A stretch of DNA of 43,515 nucleotides, from contig NZ_WOTB01000028.1 of NCBI RefSeq assembly GCF_011516835.1, forward strand, positions 1-43,515, in the 5' to 3' direction. Each line of letters starts with the position of its first letter. Positions within the stretch are counted from its first letter, which is position 1. Shown piece after piece: positions 25,615 to 34,539 of this stretch. The position numbers and the translations under genes are program-made. This DNA is from Acetobacter musti. Its GTDB lineage: Bacteria; Pseudomonadota; Alphaproteobacteria; Acetobacterales; Acetobacteraceae. The notes beneath the pieces were generated by a model. The model saw only the letters and a program-made list of their open reading frames with translations. It ran no database searches and was not told where the DNA came from.

Positions 25615-26915
25615 AGGAGGAGCCTGGCGCGGAGACGCTGTCCTCCGTGAGTCTGTCACCGGGCGAGCGGGCGGTGTCGCGGTGTGACCGGCTGGGTGAG
25701 GTGCCGTTCAGCGACGAGGTCGATCTGCTGTTTCGTCCATGGCTGGGTCCGGGGTTTCACGCCACGATCGAGGCGGTTTCGGGCTGGATGCGCGCGGCGG
25801 GGATGAGTGTTCGCCGGGACAGCGCGGCCAATCTGATCGGGCGGTATGAGGGGCTGGCACCAGGTGCGCCGGCGCTGCTGTTCGGTTCGCACCTGGATTC
25901 TGTGCGCGATGGCGGGCGGTATGACGGGATGCTCGGGGTGATTGCGGCGATCGAGGTTGTTTCCGGCTTTCATGAGCGTGGTGAGCGGTTTCCGTTTGCG
26001 CTGGAGGTGATCGGGTTCGGGGACGAGGAAGGGTCGCGCTTTCCGGTCACGATGCTGACGACGCGGGCCGTGGCGGGGGTTCTGGAAGAGGACGATCCGG
26101 AGGCGGCGTTTGCGAAACTGCGGGACGCGGACGGGGTGACGGTCGCGCAGGCGTTGTCCACGGCGGGTCTGACGCCGCTCGGGATGGCGGCGGCGCGGCG
26201 GGATGTGTCGGAACTGGTCGGGTATGTGGAGGCGCATATCGAGCAGGGGCCGGTTCTGGAGGCCGAGGGGCGGGCTGTTGGCGTCGTCAGCGGCATTGCG
26301 GCGCAGCGGCGCTTCGAGGTGAAGCTGCATGGCACGGCCGGACATGCCGGGACGATGGCGATGGGGCTGCGACGGGACGCGCTGGCGGCGGCGTCCGAGA
26401 TGGTGCTGGCGGTCGAGACGATTGCGGAGTCCTTTGATGGCAGGGACGGGCTTGTCGCCACGGTCGGGTCGCTGCGGGTGTGGCCGGGTGTGGTCAATGT
26501 TGTGCCGGGGGATGTGGTCTTCACGCTTGATGCGCGTGCCGGGTCTGCTGTGACACGGGACCAGGCGGTCGACGAGATTCTTGAGCGGATCGCGGCGGTG
26601 GCGGCGCGGCGCGGGATCGGGTTCGAGGTTATTCCGCGTGAAAATCTTGCCGGCGTGCCCTGTGATCCGGAGTTGCGGGGTTTGCTGGAGGCGGCTGTGG
26701 CCGATGTGACCGGGGTACCGGCGCGGGTGCTGGTCAGTGGCGCGGGGCATGATGCGATGGTGATGGGGCGGCTCGTTCCCATGGCCATGCTGTTTATCCG
26801 GTGTGAGCAGGGCATCAGCCACAATCCGGCGGAGGCGGTTCTGCCGGCTGATGTCGATGTGGCGATTGAGGCGATGACTGATTTTGTGCGCCGTCTTGCC
26901 GTGGCGGGACACTGA
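25608..26915 (+). CDS. hpxK: Allantoate amidohydrolase (M20 family, HpxK/AllC-like)
   Basis: Binuclear-metal hydrolase that removes carbamate/ammonia from allantoate to give ureidoglycine. Metal ligands are visible in FGSHLDSVRDGGRYDGMLG (H95, D106) and GFGDEEGSRFP (E140/E141), and the dimerisation-domain segment YVEAHIEQGPVLE...GTAGHAGTM is characteristic of the carbamoylase/allantoate branch. Near the end GAGHDAMVMG provides the last histidine. Length is 435 aa. There is no ATG for 55 codons, so GTG at 25608 (or 25611) overlapping the hpxW stop is taken as start. N-carbamoyl amino acid hydrolases look alike. The position before the ureidoglycine-type aminotransferase and PuuE favours allantoate. 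Confidence 0.85.
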   Translation: MVKEEPGAETLSSVSLSPGERAVSRCDRLGEVPFSDEVDLLFRPWLGPGFHATIEAVSGWMRAAGMSVRRDSAANLIGRYEGLAPGAPALLFGSHLDSVRDGGRYDGMLGVIAAIEVVSGFHERGERFPFALEVIGFGDEEGSRFPVTMLTTRAVAGVLEEDDPEAAFAKLRDADGVTVAQALSTAGLTPLGMAAARRDVSELVGYVEAHIEQGPVLEAEGRAVGVVSGIAAQRRFEVKLHGTAGHAGTMAMGLRRDALAAASEMVLAVETIAESFDGRDGLVATVGSLRVWPGVVNVVPGDVVFTLDARAGSAVTRDQAVDEILERIAAVAARRGIGFEVIPRENLAGVPCDPELRGLLEAAVADVTGVPARVLVSGAGHDAMVMGRLVPMAMLFIRCEQGISHNPAEAVLPADVDVAIEAMTDFVRRLAVAGH

Positions 26916-26937
26916 TCGACAAGAGGATGAGAGAACG

Positions 26938-28212
26938 ATGACAGGAGCATTTTTCGGGCAGATCGACCCGCCACGGCGTCTTCTGATGGGGCCGGGGCCG
27001 GTGAATGTGCATCCTCGTGTCCTGCGGGCGATGAGCGCGGACATGCTGGGGCAGTTCGACCCGGAGATGACGGCCTATATGAATGAAACCATGGCGCTGT
27101 ATCGCCAGGTTTTCATGACGGAGAATCGCTGGACGTTTCTGATTGACGGGACGGCGCGGGCGGGGATCGAGGCGGCGCTTGTGTCGCTGGTCGAGCCCGG
27201 GTCGCGGATTCTGATTGTCCGGGCGGGGCGGTTCGGGCTGCTGCTGTCGGAGATCGCGGAGCGGATCGGGGCGGATATCCGCACGATCGATCTGGAATGG
27301 GGCGAGGTTGCGACCCTGGAGCAGATCGAGGCGGGGATTAAGGAGCATCGTCCGCGGGTGTTTGCCTGCATTCACGGTGACACCTCGACGACGATGGCGC
27401 AGCCGCTGTCGGGCGTGGGTGAGCTGTGCCGGAAATATGATGTGCTGTCCTATGTCGATGCGACGGCGACGCTGGGCGGCAATCCGGTCGATGTTGACGG
27501 CTGGGGGATCGACGTTGTGACGGCGGGTCTGCAGAAATGCATGGGCGGGCCGCCGGGCTCCGCGCCGATCACGATTTCCGACCGGGCGGCGGAGTTCATT
27601 TTCTCGCGTCGTCATGTGGAGCAGGGAATACGCGGATCGGGGACGCAGGACGGGAGCGGCGCGCGGATCGGGTCGAATTATTTCGATCTGGCGATGGTCA
27701 TGGATTACTGGTCCGAGAAGCGTCTGAACCATCATACCGAGGCGACGACCATGCTTTACGGGGCGCGGGAATGTGCGCGGGTGATGCTGGAAGAGGGGCT
27801 GGAGGCGCGGTTTGACCGGCATCGCCGGGCGGGGGCTGCGGTGACGGCGGGGCTTCGTGCTATGGGGCTGCGTGTGTTCGGTCATGATGCGCATCGCATG
27901 GCGAATGTGACCGGGGTGTGGATTCCGGAAGGGGTCGATGGCGAAGCGGTGCGTCTGCGGATGCGCGAGGATTTCGAGATCGAGATCGGGACGGCGTTCG
28001 GGCCGCTGATCGGGAAGATCTGGCGTATCGGGGCGATGGGGTACAATGCGATGAAGCATAATGTGCTCATCACTCTGGGCGCTCTGGAAGCGGCGCTGGC
28101 GGGGCAGGGCTGGCCGGTGCCGCGCGGAGCGGCCGTGGATGCGGCGCTGGCGGCCTGGAACGCGGGGACGGCCCCGGATGCGGGCGCTGGCGGGGAGAAG
28201 GCCGGGAAATGA
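26938..28212 (+). CDS. pucG: Class V aminotransferase, (S)-ureidoglycine-glyoxylate type
   Basis: PLP aminotransferase of the alanine-glyoxylate family, 424 aa. LLMGPGPVNVHPRVLRAM at the N-terminus, SYVDATATLGG with the PLP aspartate (about D174) and GLQKCMGGPPG with the Schiff-base lysine (about K200) are present. PucG (Bacillus) and HpxJ (Klebsiella) transfer the amino group of ureidoglycine to glyoxylate, giving oxalurate and glycine. This matches the flanking allantoate hydrolase and HpxXY/HpxW-like enzymes. ATG at 26938 has AGAGGATGAGAG upstream. Its stop overlaps the puuE start (ATGA). Alanine- or serine-glyoxylate transamination is the alternative. Confidence 0.82.
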   Translation: MTGAFFGQIDPPRRLLMGPGPVNVHPRVLRAMSADMLGQFDPEMTAYMNETMALYRQVFMTENRWTFLIDGTARAGIEAALVSLVEPGSRILIVRAGRFGLLLSEIAERIGADIRTIDLEWGEVATLEQIEAGIKEHRPRVFACIHGDTSTTMAQPLSGVGELCRKYDVLSYVDATATLGGNPVDVDGWGIDVVTAGLQKCMGGPPGSAPITISDRAAEFIFSRRHVEQGIRGSGTQDGSGARIGSNYFDLAMVMDYWSEKRLNHHTEATTMLYGARECARVMLEEGLEARFDRHRRAGAAVTAGLRAMGLRVFGHDAHRMANVTGVWIPEGVDGEAVRLRMREDFEIEIGTAFGPLIGKIWRIGAMGYNAMKHNVLITLGALEAALAGQGWPVPRGAAVDAALAAWNAGTAPDAGAGGEKAGK

Positions 28213-29123
28213 GTGATTATCCCCGTGATCTGACGGGTTATGGTGCGATTCCGCCTGATCCGCGCTGGCCGGGCCAGGCCCGTGTCGCCGTTCAGTTCGT
28301 GATCAACTTCGAAGAAGGTGGCGAGAACAGCGTTCTGCATGGAGATGCGGGCTCCGAGGCGTTTCTTTCCGACATGGTGGGTGCGCGTTCGGTTCCGGGC
28401 GCGCGGGCCGTTGCGATGGAGAGTCTCTATGAATACGGCACCCGTGCCGGGTTCTGGCGGCTGTACCGGATGTTTACGGAACGCCGGCTGCCGGTCACGG
28501 TCTTTGGCGTGGCGATGTCTCTGGCGCGGTGTCAGGAGGCGGTCGAGGCGATCCTGAAGGCTGACTGGGAGATTGCCACGCACGGATATCGCTGGATCGA
28601 TTACCAGGATGTTCCGGAGGAGGTTGAGCGGCAGCATATCGCGGAGGCGATCGCGATTCAGACGGCGCTGACGGGCGCGCGTCCTCTGGGCTGGTATCAG
28701 GGGCGGACGAGCCCGAATACGGCCCGGCTGGTCGCGGAGGAGGGCGGATTTGTCTACGACGCCGACTCTTACGCGGATGATCTGCCGTATTATGACAGGA
28801 CGTGGGAGAAGCAGACCGGACGGCCGCAACTGATCGTTCCGTATTCGCTGGATGCGAACGATATGAAGTTCGTGGCGCTGAACGGGTTTACGGAAGGGGA
28901 GCAGTTCTTCCGTTATCTTCGGGATACGTTCGATCAGCTCTGGGAGGAGGGGGCGTCGCAGCCGCGGATGATGTCGGTCGGGCTTCATTCCAGGATCGCC
29001 GGACGTCCGGGGCGTGCCCGTGCGGTGGCGCGGTTTCTCGATCATATCCTGGCGCATGACAGGGTCTGGGTTGCGACCCGGCTCGACATCGCGCGTCACT
29101 GGCTTGAGGTGCATCCGGCATGA
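28209..29123 (+). CDS. puuE: Allantoinase PuuE (polysaccharide deacetylase family)
   Basis: Hydrolyses (S)-allantoin to allantoate. PuuE is unrelated to the amidohydrolase allantoinase AllB and has the NodB/polysaccharide-deacetylase fold. The family text is clear: YPRDLTGYGAIPPDPRWPG, VQFVINFEEGGENSVLHGD, EYGTRAGFWRLYRMF, ATHGYRWIDYQDV, GWYQGRTSPNTRxL-type segment (here SPNTARLV), DADSYADDLPYY and YSLDANDMKF. Length is 304 aa, as usual. It overlaps pucG at its start and uraD at its stop, both by 4 bp. In other bacteria puuE is next to uraD and uraH in the same way. Confidence 0.95.
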   Translation: MSDYPRDLTGYGAIPPDPRWPGQARVAVQFVINFEEGGENSVLHGDAGSEAFLSDMVGARSVPGARAVAMESLYEYGTRAGFWRLYRMFTERRLPVTVFGVAMSLARCQEAVEAILKADWEIATHGYRWIDYQDVPEEVERQHIAEAIAIQTALTGARPLGWYQGRTSPNTARLVAEEGGFVYDADSYADDLPYYDRTWEKQTGRPQLIVPYSLDANDMKFVALNGFTEGEQFFRYLRDTFDQLWEEGASQPRMMSVGLHSRIAGRPGRARAVARFLDHILAHDRVWVATRLDIARHWLEVHPA

Positions 29124-29647
29124 CGCGCGTGTTCGACATCATCAACGGTATGGATGAGGACGCTTTCGTTGCGGCTTTCGGTGCGCTTTATGAGCATTCG
29201 CCGTGGATTGCGCGGGAGGCTTTCGCCAGGAGGCCGTTTGCGGACAGGGAGAGTCTGCTGGCGGTGTTCCGGGATGTGGTGGCGGGCGCGCCGGATGAGA
29301 AACAGCTTGTTCTTGTCAGAGAGCATCCGGAGCTGGCGCGGCGGGCCGGGGTGGATGAGAGCCTGACGAAGGCGTCTCAGTCCGAGCAGGCCTCGGCGGG
29401 GCTCGACCGGCTGACGCCGGAGGAATATGCGCGGTTCAATGCTCTGAACGATGCGTATCGCGAGCGGTTTGCGATGCCGTTCGTGATCTGTGTGCGGCTG
29501 AGCGACAAAGGTCTGATTCTGTCGGAGATGGCGCGGCGGGTGAGGAATACGCCTGAGACGGAGCTGCGGACGGCGCTGGCGGAGATTGACAGGATTGCCG
29601 CGCTGCGCTGCGCGGATGTGCTGAAACGGCTGGAGAGTGACGCATGA
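29120..29647 (+). CDS. uraD: OHCU decarboxylase
   Basis: Decarboxylates 2-oxo-4-hydroxy-4-carboxy-5-ureidoimidazoline to (S)-allantoin. The catalytic histidine is in REHPELARRA (H69), followed by the family motif SQSEQASAGLD and by MPFVICV near residue 120. Length is 175 aa, typical of the bacterial single-domain form. It overlaps puuE and uraH by 4 bp on each side, so the three enzymes that take 5-hydroxyisourate to allantoate are tightly coupled. Confidence 0.95.
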   Translation: MTRVFDIINGMDEDAFVAAFGALYEHSPWIAREAFARRPFADRESLLAVFRDVVAGAPDEKQLVLVREHPELARRAGVDESLTKASQSEQASAGLDRLTPEEYARFNALNDAYRERFAMPFVICVRLSDKGLILSEMARRVRNTPETELRTALAEIDRIAALRCADVLKRLESDA

Positions 29648-29997
29648 GTACGCTTTCGACCCATGTGCTTGATCTTGTCTCGGGTAAGCCGGCGCGGGGG
29701 GTGGCGGTCACGCTCTGGCGTGGGGAGACGGTGCTGTTTTCCGGCGTGACGAATGATGACGGTCGGTGTCCGGAACTCAAGGAGGTCGGGGCGCTGGAGG
29801 CCGGGGCTTACCGGCTGGAGTTCTCGGTGGCGGCGTATTTCCGGGCGCAGGGCGTGGCGCTGAGCGAGCCGCCGTTTCTCGATATGGTGCCGATCGCGTT
29901 CGGCATCGCCGAACCTGCCGAGGGTGCGGCGGGCGGTCACTACCATGTGCCGCTTCTGGTGTCGCCGTTCGGGTTCTCGACGTATCGCGGGAGCTGA
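29644..29997 (+). CDS. uraH: 5-Hydroxyisourate hydrolase
   Basis: Transthyretin-like protein that hydrolyses 5-hydroxyisourate to OHCU. It has the N-terminal signature LSTHVLDLVSGKPARGV with the first active-site histidine, a conserved GGHYHVPLLVSPFGFSTYRGS ending in parts, and the diagnostic C-terminal YRGS tetrapeptide. Length is 117 aa. No signal peptide is present, so it is cytoplasmic. It is the last gene of the purine cluster; 79 bp later the DUF4112 gene converges. A CTGAG/CTCAG stem at about 30039-30052 could be a weak terminator. Confidence 0.95.
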   Translation: MSTLSTHVLDLVSGKPARGVAVTLWRGETVLFSGVTNDDGRCPELKEVGALEAGAYRLEFSVAAYFRAQGVALSEPPFLDMVPIAFGIAEPAEGAAGGHYHVPLLVSPFGFSTYRGS

Positions 29998-30076
29998 CGG
30001 GCGCCGGAAGGTACCCTGCGGCAGTTTATTCCGGGACTGAGCCGTCTCAGGCGGACGTGTTCGGGGCCGGTTTTTC

Positions 30077-30469
30077 TCAGGGCAGTCTGCCGTTGAGGTA
30101 ATCTTCGAGCAGGGCGACATTGCGCAGGTTGGCTTTGAAGGCGGCATCGATGAGATCGCCTGCGACCGGGATGAAGTCGATGGCGGCTTCGATGGCGACG
30201 TTGACGAGCATGCGGAGCAGGAGGGGCGCCGGAGCGCCGAGTTTGCGGGCTTCCCAGACGATCCAGAGTGACACGAGGGTCATGATGACGGTGCCGCCGG
30301 CTGGCACGAGGCCGATGACGGCGTCCAGGCCGAAGCGGAATTTCGTGCCTGGCAGCTGGATCGAGGCGTCGAGCAGCCAGGCGAGGCGTTTCAGCCGCTC
30401 AAGGCGTGCCCGCAGAGGTTTGCCGAACGGGGGGAGGACGTCACCGGAGAATGTCTGGTTCGTTGTCAT
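30077..30469 (-). CDS. DUF4112 membrane protein
   Basis: A 130-aa inner-membrane protein of the DUF4112 family, role unknown. The family text is LAWLLDASIQLPGTKFRFGLDAVIGLVPAGG, then a hydrophobic helix (about 56-74), and AIDFIPVAGDLIDAAFKANLRNVALLEDYL. Two membrane segments are likely. The start ATG at 30469 follows the divergent 204-bp region shared with marC. It ends facing uraH. Confidence 0.88.
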   Translation of the reverse strand: MTTNQTFSGDVLPPFGKPLRARLERLKRLAWLLDASIQLPGTKFRFGLDAVIGLVPAGGTVIMTLVSLWIVWEARKLGAPAPLLLRMLVNVAIEAAIDFIPVAGDLIDAAFKANLRNVALLEDYLNGRLP

Positions 30470-30673
30470 GATGTATCAGATTGGAAGGCGCGGGCGTCTG
30501 TGCAAGGGGAGCGGATTATCTGGCGGTATCGCTTTATCTGGTTGTTTTGCCGGTCTGACAGTGTTTTCGCGGGGGATGGGCAAATGGTCCGTACATCCTG
30601 TATGGAGCGGTGTCTGGTTATGCTGTCTGATGTGGCGACCGGGTAACTGTTCACACTCGCTTCTGACCCGGAC

Positions 30674-31366
30674 ATGACGATCCCAGCTTCCGTTCTTGTT
30701 GCGCGTGACAGTTTTCTGCTGGCGTTTCCGGCGCTGTTTTCGATTGTCAATCCGCTGGGCGCGTCGATCATCTTTCTGCAGGCGGCGAGCGGCCATTCGG
30801 GGCCGGAACGGGCTGCGCTGGCGCGGACGGTCGCGGCTTATTCCTTTATACTTCTGGTGGTGTCGATCTGGGCCGGAAGCGTCGTTCTGGCGTTTTTCGG
30901 GGTGTCCATCAACGCGCTGCGCGTGTCGGGCGGTCTGGTTGTGGCGGTGCGGGCGTGGAGTATGCTGCAAAGTCCGGAGGCATCCGAGCAGAAGCGGCAG
31001 AAGCAGGTCATTCAGGACGGCCAGCCGGTGGTGTCGCCGCACTGGAACGACATTGCGTTTTTTCCGCTGACGATGCCGTTCACGGTCGGGCCGGGTTCGA
31101 TTTCAGTGGCGATTGCGCTCAGTTCCGGAGAAAACGGGTCACATTATCTGGCGTGGGAGACGGGGCTTTCGGCCGCGGCGGCGGCGGTGGCGGTGGTCGT
31201 CTGGGTGGCCTATGCCTATGCGGAACGGCTGACGGCGATGCTGGGCGTGACGGGCACGCGTATTCTGAGCCGGCTCGCGGCGCTGATTCTGCTGACGATC
31301 GGGGTGCAGATTCTGGCGGGTGGCATTCTGGGATTTGCAACGGCGTTTTACCACTCCCTGCACTGA
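30674..31366 (+). CDS. marC: MarC family integral membrane protein
   Basis: UPF0056/MarC protein of 230 aa with about six transmembrane helices, near residues 9-29, 40-65, 72-92, 120-143, 150-170 and 200-225. It was once linked to antibiotic resistance, which was later not supported. Its substrate is unknown. The diagnostic segment is FSIVNPLGASIIFLQA near the N-terminus, with FFPLTMPFTVGPGSISVAIAL at the middle repeat, where the NPxG and PxTxGPG patterns mark the two halves. The start ATG at 30674 has no strong ribosome site. It stands alone. Confidence 0.9.
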   Translation: MTIPASVLVARDSFLLAFPALFSIVNPLGASIIFLQAASGHSGPERAALARTVAAYSFILLVVSIWAGSVVLAFFGVSINALRVSGGLVVAVRAWSMLQSPEASEQKRQKQVIQDGQPVVSPHWNDIAFFPLTMPFTVGPGSISVAIALSSGENGSHYLAWETGLSAAAAAVAVVVWVAYAYAERLTAMLGVTGTRILSRLAALILLTIGVQILAGGILGFATAFYHSLH

Positions 31367-31595
31367 AATGGGGGCTGATCTCCGGTCGCTGCGCCTGTTC
31401 CCGGTCGTGACATCGGGGCCGGAATCGCAGGTCGTGAGCGTCGGCTGGACCGTGTTTTGTCCGGCTGAATTTTATTCCTGAAAAAACCGGATCAGGTCGC
31501 ATGATGTGGCCTTAGACGGATTCCCGCGCTCAGGTCGTGACGACATTGAGTGAACGGCACCCGATCATGGGATGCCTGGAAAAAGGGGAATACTG

Positions 31596-31676
31596 ATGAA
31601 CAGCTCCGTTACTCTTATGCTTATCATGGCTATGACGGTGTTTGCTTCGGTGGTGCTTCACGCGCCGCATCCCTGA
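31596..31676 (+). CDS. Possible 26-aa single-span membrane peptide
   Basis: ATG at 31596 is preceded by AAAAGGGGAA at a good spacing. The peptide reads MNSSVTLMLIMAMTVFASVV followed by LHAPHP, one continuous hydrophobic helix with a short polar tail. It sits in a 531-bp gap (31367-31897) that otherwise shows no gene. Many small membrane proteins look like this, but chance is not excluded. Confidence 0.35.
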   Translation: MNSSVTLMLIMAMTVFASVVLHAPHP

Positions 31677-31897
31677 GTGAATACCGGCTTTCCCGCTGCA
31701 TCTGCTTTGATCATGCCGGGCGGGGTGCGGCGGAGTCCGCCGAAGGCGTCTGTGCGGGCGGTTTTTGCCCGGAGGAAGGGAGTACGCCGGCTTTCGGGCG
31801 TTCGTCTTCGTTGTGAATTGTTCTCTCTGACCGGGAGGCCGGGCCATAACGCCTGTCGATCAGGGGCTGTTTGTGGCGTCCGGGTATTCTGTTCTGA

Positions 31898-32482
31898 TCA
31901 GGTTGCGAAGGCGCGGGCGATTTCGTGACGCAGGGCGGGGAGGACTTCCGTGGTGAACCAGGGGTTGCGTTTTTCCCATGCGCCGGTGCGCCAGGACGGG
32001 TGGGGCAGCGGGAAGTATTGCGGCAGATAATCGCGAAAATGTTCCACTCTTTCAGAGACTTTTCCTGGGCCGAGAATGGCGTTCTGGGCGTATGAGCCGA
32101 CGAGAAGGGTGAGGCGGACATTCTTCAGTTCGGACAATACTTTTTCGCGCCAGAGGGGCGCGCATTCCGGACGGGGCGGGCAGTCGCCGCCTTTGGGGAG
32201 GCGACCCGGGTAGCAGAAGCCCATGGGGACGAGGGCGACGCGTTCGGTATCGTAGAAGGTGGTTTTGTCCATGCCGAGCCACGAGCGCAGGCGGTCGCCG
32301 GAGACGTCGTTGAAGGAGATGCCGGTTTCGTGGACTTTGGTGCCGGGGGCCTGGCTGGCGATGAGGAGGCGGGCACGGGGCGAGACGTGCAGGACCGGGC
32401 GCGGGCCTAGCGGCAGGTGGGTGGCGCAGGCGGTGCAGGCGCGGATCTGCGTGACGAGCTGTGCGAGCGTTTCGTCGCTCAA
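31898..32482 (-). CDS. Uracil-DNA glycosylase family protein
   Basis: A 194-aa member of the uracil-DNA glycosylase superfamily, expected to remove damaged bases or bind DNA. The first motif region is LLIASQAPGTKVHETGISFND (SQAPG replaces the usual GxAPG) and the second conserved part is PHPSWRTGAWEKRNPWF. Cysteines at the N-terminus (ACTACATH) and in GGDCPPRPEC could hold a metal or iron-sulfur cluster, though the arrangement differs from the classic family 4 enzymes. The start overlaps the sirtuin stop by 4 bp, so both are coupled. True glycosylase activity is not certain for this subgroup. Confidence 0.85.
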   Translation of the reverse strand: MSDETLAQLVTQIRACTACATHLPLGPRPVLHVSPRARLLIASQAPGTKVHETGISFNDVSGDRLRSWLGMDKTTFYDTERVALVPMGFCYPGRLPKGGDCPPRPECAPLWREKVLSELKNVRLTLLVGSYAQNAILGPGKVSERVEHFRDYLPQYFPLPHPSWRTGAWEKRNPWFTTEVLPALRHEIARAFAT

Positions 32483-33189
32483 CGAGCGTTCTCCGCGAGC
32501 GTGTCCCTGACGAAGCGGGGGACGATGGTGGTCGCCGGGCCTGAAGCGATTTCATCGAAGAGGGTGGCGTTGCCGGAAGGTACGAGATTCAGTTCGACGG
32601 TCCGGGCGTGACCGGAGGCCTCATGGACGAAGCCGGCGGCGGGGTAGACGGTCGCTGAGGTGCCGATGGCGACGAAGGTGTCGCACTGCTCCAGGGCGCG
32701 CTGGATGCGGTCCATATGCATGGGCATTTCACCAAACCAGACGATGTCGGGGCGCAGGCGTGGCCTGCCGCAGGACGGACAGGGGGTGTCGCGGTGACAG
32801 TCGGTGGTCCAGTGTGGCGTGGCGCCGCAGTTCAGGCAGCGCAGGCGGAGGAGTTCGCCGTGCATGTGGACGAGGTTTTTCGAGCCGGCGCGTTCGTGGA
32901 GATCGTCGATGTTCTGGGTGACGAGGAGGAAGGCGTCGTCGGTGTTGTCGCCGTACGCGGCTTCGAGTTCGGCGAGGGCGTGATGGGCGGCGTTGGGTTC
33001 GGCTGTGGCGAGTTCGCGGCGGCGTCTGTTGTAGAAATCGTCGACGGCTTCCGGGTTCCGGGCGAAGCCTTCCGGGGTGCAGACATCTTCGAGACGGACC
33101 TGCGACCAGATGCCGCCTTCGTCGCGGAACGTATCCAGACCTGACTCGCGGCTGATTCCGGCGCCGGTCAGGATGACGATGCGTTCCAT
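32479..33189 (-). CDS. cobB: NAD-dependent protein deacylase (sirtuin, CobB type)
   Basis: Removes acetyl/succinyl groups from protein lysines using NAD. Sirtuin motifs are intact: ILTGAGISRESGLDTFRDEGG, TQNIDDLHERAG, the catalytic histidine in HMHGELL, and a zinc site of two Cys pairs (CLNCG and CPSCGRPRLRP). WFGEMP and GTSATVYPA follow. The ATG at 33189 is preceded by ACGGAGAC, a better ribosome site than that of an upstream in-frame ATG at 33219, and gives a 236-aa protein of the usual size. It is coupled to the glycosylase-family gene downstream. Confidence 0.94.
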   Translation of the reverse strand: MERIVILTGAGISRESGLDTFRDEGGIWSQVRLEDVCTPEGFARNPEAVDDFYNRRRRELATAEPNAAHHALAELEAAYGDNTDDAFLLVTQNIDDLHERAGSKNLVHMHGELLRLRCLNCGATPHWTTDCHRDTPCPSCGRPRLRPDIVWFGEMPMHMDRIQRALEQCDTFVAIGTSATVYPAAGFVHEASGHARTVELNLVPSGNATLFDEIASGPATTIVPRFVRDTLAENAR

Positions 33190-33285
33190 GTCTGTCTCCG
33201 TAGTTTTGCGTTTTTGCATTCTTTACGGATATGGCCTCGCGGTGGCTGTTTTTCCAGATCGGCGGGATGGTGTCTGGTGATCTGG

Positions 33286-34539
33286 TCAGGTTTTGCGCAC
33301 CATCAGGGATTCCACGCCCCGGAAATGAAAACTGTCTGCCCGGACCGGCGGCGTTTCCAGGCGCAGTTCCGGGCAGCGGCGGAACAGGAGAGGCAGGGCG
33401 ATCTGCATTTCCAGGCGTGCGAGTGGCGCGCCGAGGCAGAAATGGATGCCGCCTCCGAAGGTGAGGTGTCGTGTTGCCTGGCCTGGTGAGAACAGATCGG
33501 GGCGCGGGGCGATTGCGGGATCATGGCTGCCGGCTCCGAGCAGCAGGCCGATTTTTTCGCCCCGTTTCAGGTGGATGCCGCTGATATCGAGGTCTTCCAG
33601 GGCATAGCGGGTGAACAGTTGCAGCGGCGTGTCGAAGCGGAGGCATTCCTCGACGGTTTTTGTCACAGCCTTTTCGCTGGCGAAGAGTGTTTCGGGCGGA
33701 ATGCCGCTGTCCAGAATTGCGCTCACACCGTTTCCCAGGGCGTGGACCGTGGCCTCGTGGCCGGCGTTCAGCAGCAGAATGCAGTTTGCGACGAGTTCGT
33801 CATCGGTGATCTGCTCGCCGTCATCGCGTGCGTTCAGCAGGCGTCCGATCAGTCCCTCCCGGCTGCCTGTGGCCCGCAGAGTCAGAAATTCGCGGATGAA
33901 ATCCGAGAAATCACGGGTTGCGGCCACGGCCAGGGCTTCGTCCTCGGTGGTGCGTCCGAAATGATACATCCGCACCATGCGATGGGACCATTCGAGCAGT
34001 TGCGGCCCGCTTTCATCCGGCACGCCGAGCATGCCGGTGATAATTCTAAGGGGCACCGGAGTGGCGAATGCCGTGATGAGGTCGAACGGTGCATGTTCGG
34101 GAAATTTGTCGATCAGATCATTGACGATTCCGGTCAGACGGGGAACGAGCGCTGCGATCTGGCTGGTGACGAAAGCGCGGTTCATCAGGCGGCGCAGGCG
34201 TGTGTGGCTGGCGCCTTCCTGTTCCAGGAGAGTCAGGTCATCGACCGCGTAAAAGGGTTTCACGGCATCGGGGACGGGGTCCCATCCGAGTTCCTCGCGG
34301 GTGGCCAGATGGGTCAGGCTGCGGCCCAGCCGGGGGTCGCGCAGGGCGGCGGAGATCGTTCCGTATTCGAAGAGGCACCAGAAACCGTACTGTTTCCAGA
34401 AGACGACCGGGGCTGTTTCGCGGATGATGCGCCAGGCGGGGTACGGATCGGCGAGGAAGTCCGGATCATGCGGGTCGAGATCGAGAGTTTTCGCTTCGCG
34501 GTCGATCTTCATCGCGGTGCTTCTTTGCTGTCCTGTCAT
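33286..34539 (-). CDS. Cytochrome P450
   Basis: Soluble bacterial P450 of 417 aa. The heme ligand is C368 in FGGGIHFCLGAPLARLE, the I-helix oxygen-activation motif is LLNAGHEATVHALG (about 257-270), and the K-helix ExxR is in VEECLRF (E298-R301). HTRLRRLMNRAF near 112-123 is the usual C-helix segment. No ferredoxin or ferredoxin reductase is adjacent, so the redox partner is encoded elsewhere. The start is ATG 34539 or, slightly shorter, ATG 34512; both have AGAAG upstream. It lies 66 bp before the sirtuin on the same strand. The substrate is unknown. Confidence 0.93.
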   Translation of the reverse strand: MTGQQRSTAMKIDREAKTLDLDPHDPDFLADPYPAWRIIRETAPVVFWKQYGFWCLFEYGTISAALRDPRLGRSLTHLATREELGWDPVPDAVKPFYAVDDLTLLEQEGASHTRLRRLMNRAFVTSQIAALVPRLTGIVNDLIDKFPEHAPFDLITAFATPVPLRIITGMLGVPDESGPQLLEWSHRMVRMYHFGRTTEDEALAVAATRDFSDFIREFLTLRATGSREGLIGRLLNARDDGEQITDDELVANCILLLNAGHEATVHALGNGVSAILDSGIPPETLFASEKAVTKTVEECLRFDTPLQLFTRYALEDLDISGIHLKRGEKIGLLLGAGSHDPAIAPRPDLFSPGQATRHLTFGGGIHFCLGAPLARLEMQIALPLLFRRCPELRLETPPVRADSFHFRGVESLMVRKT

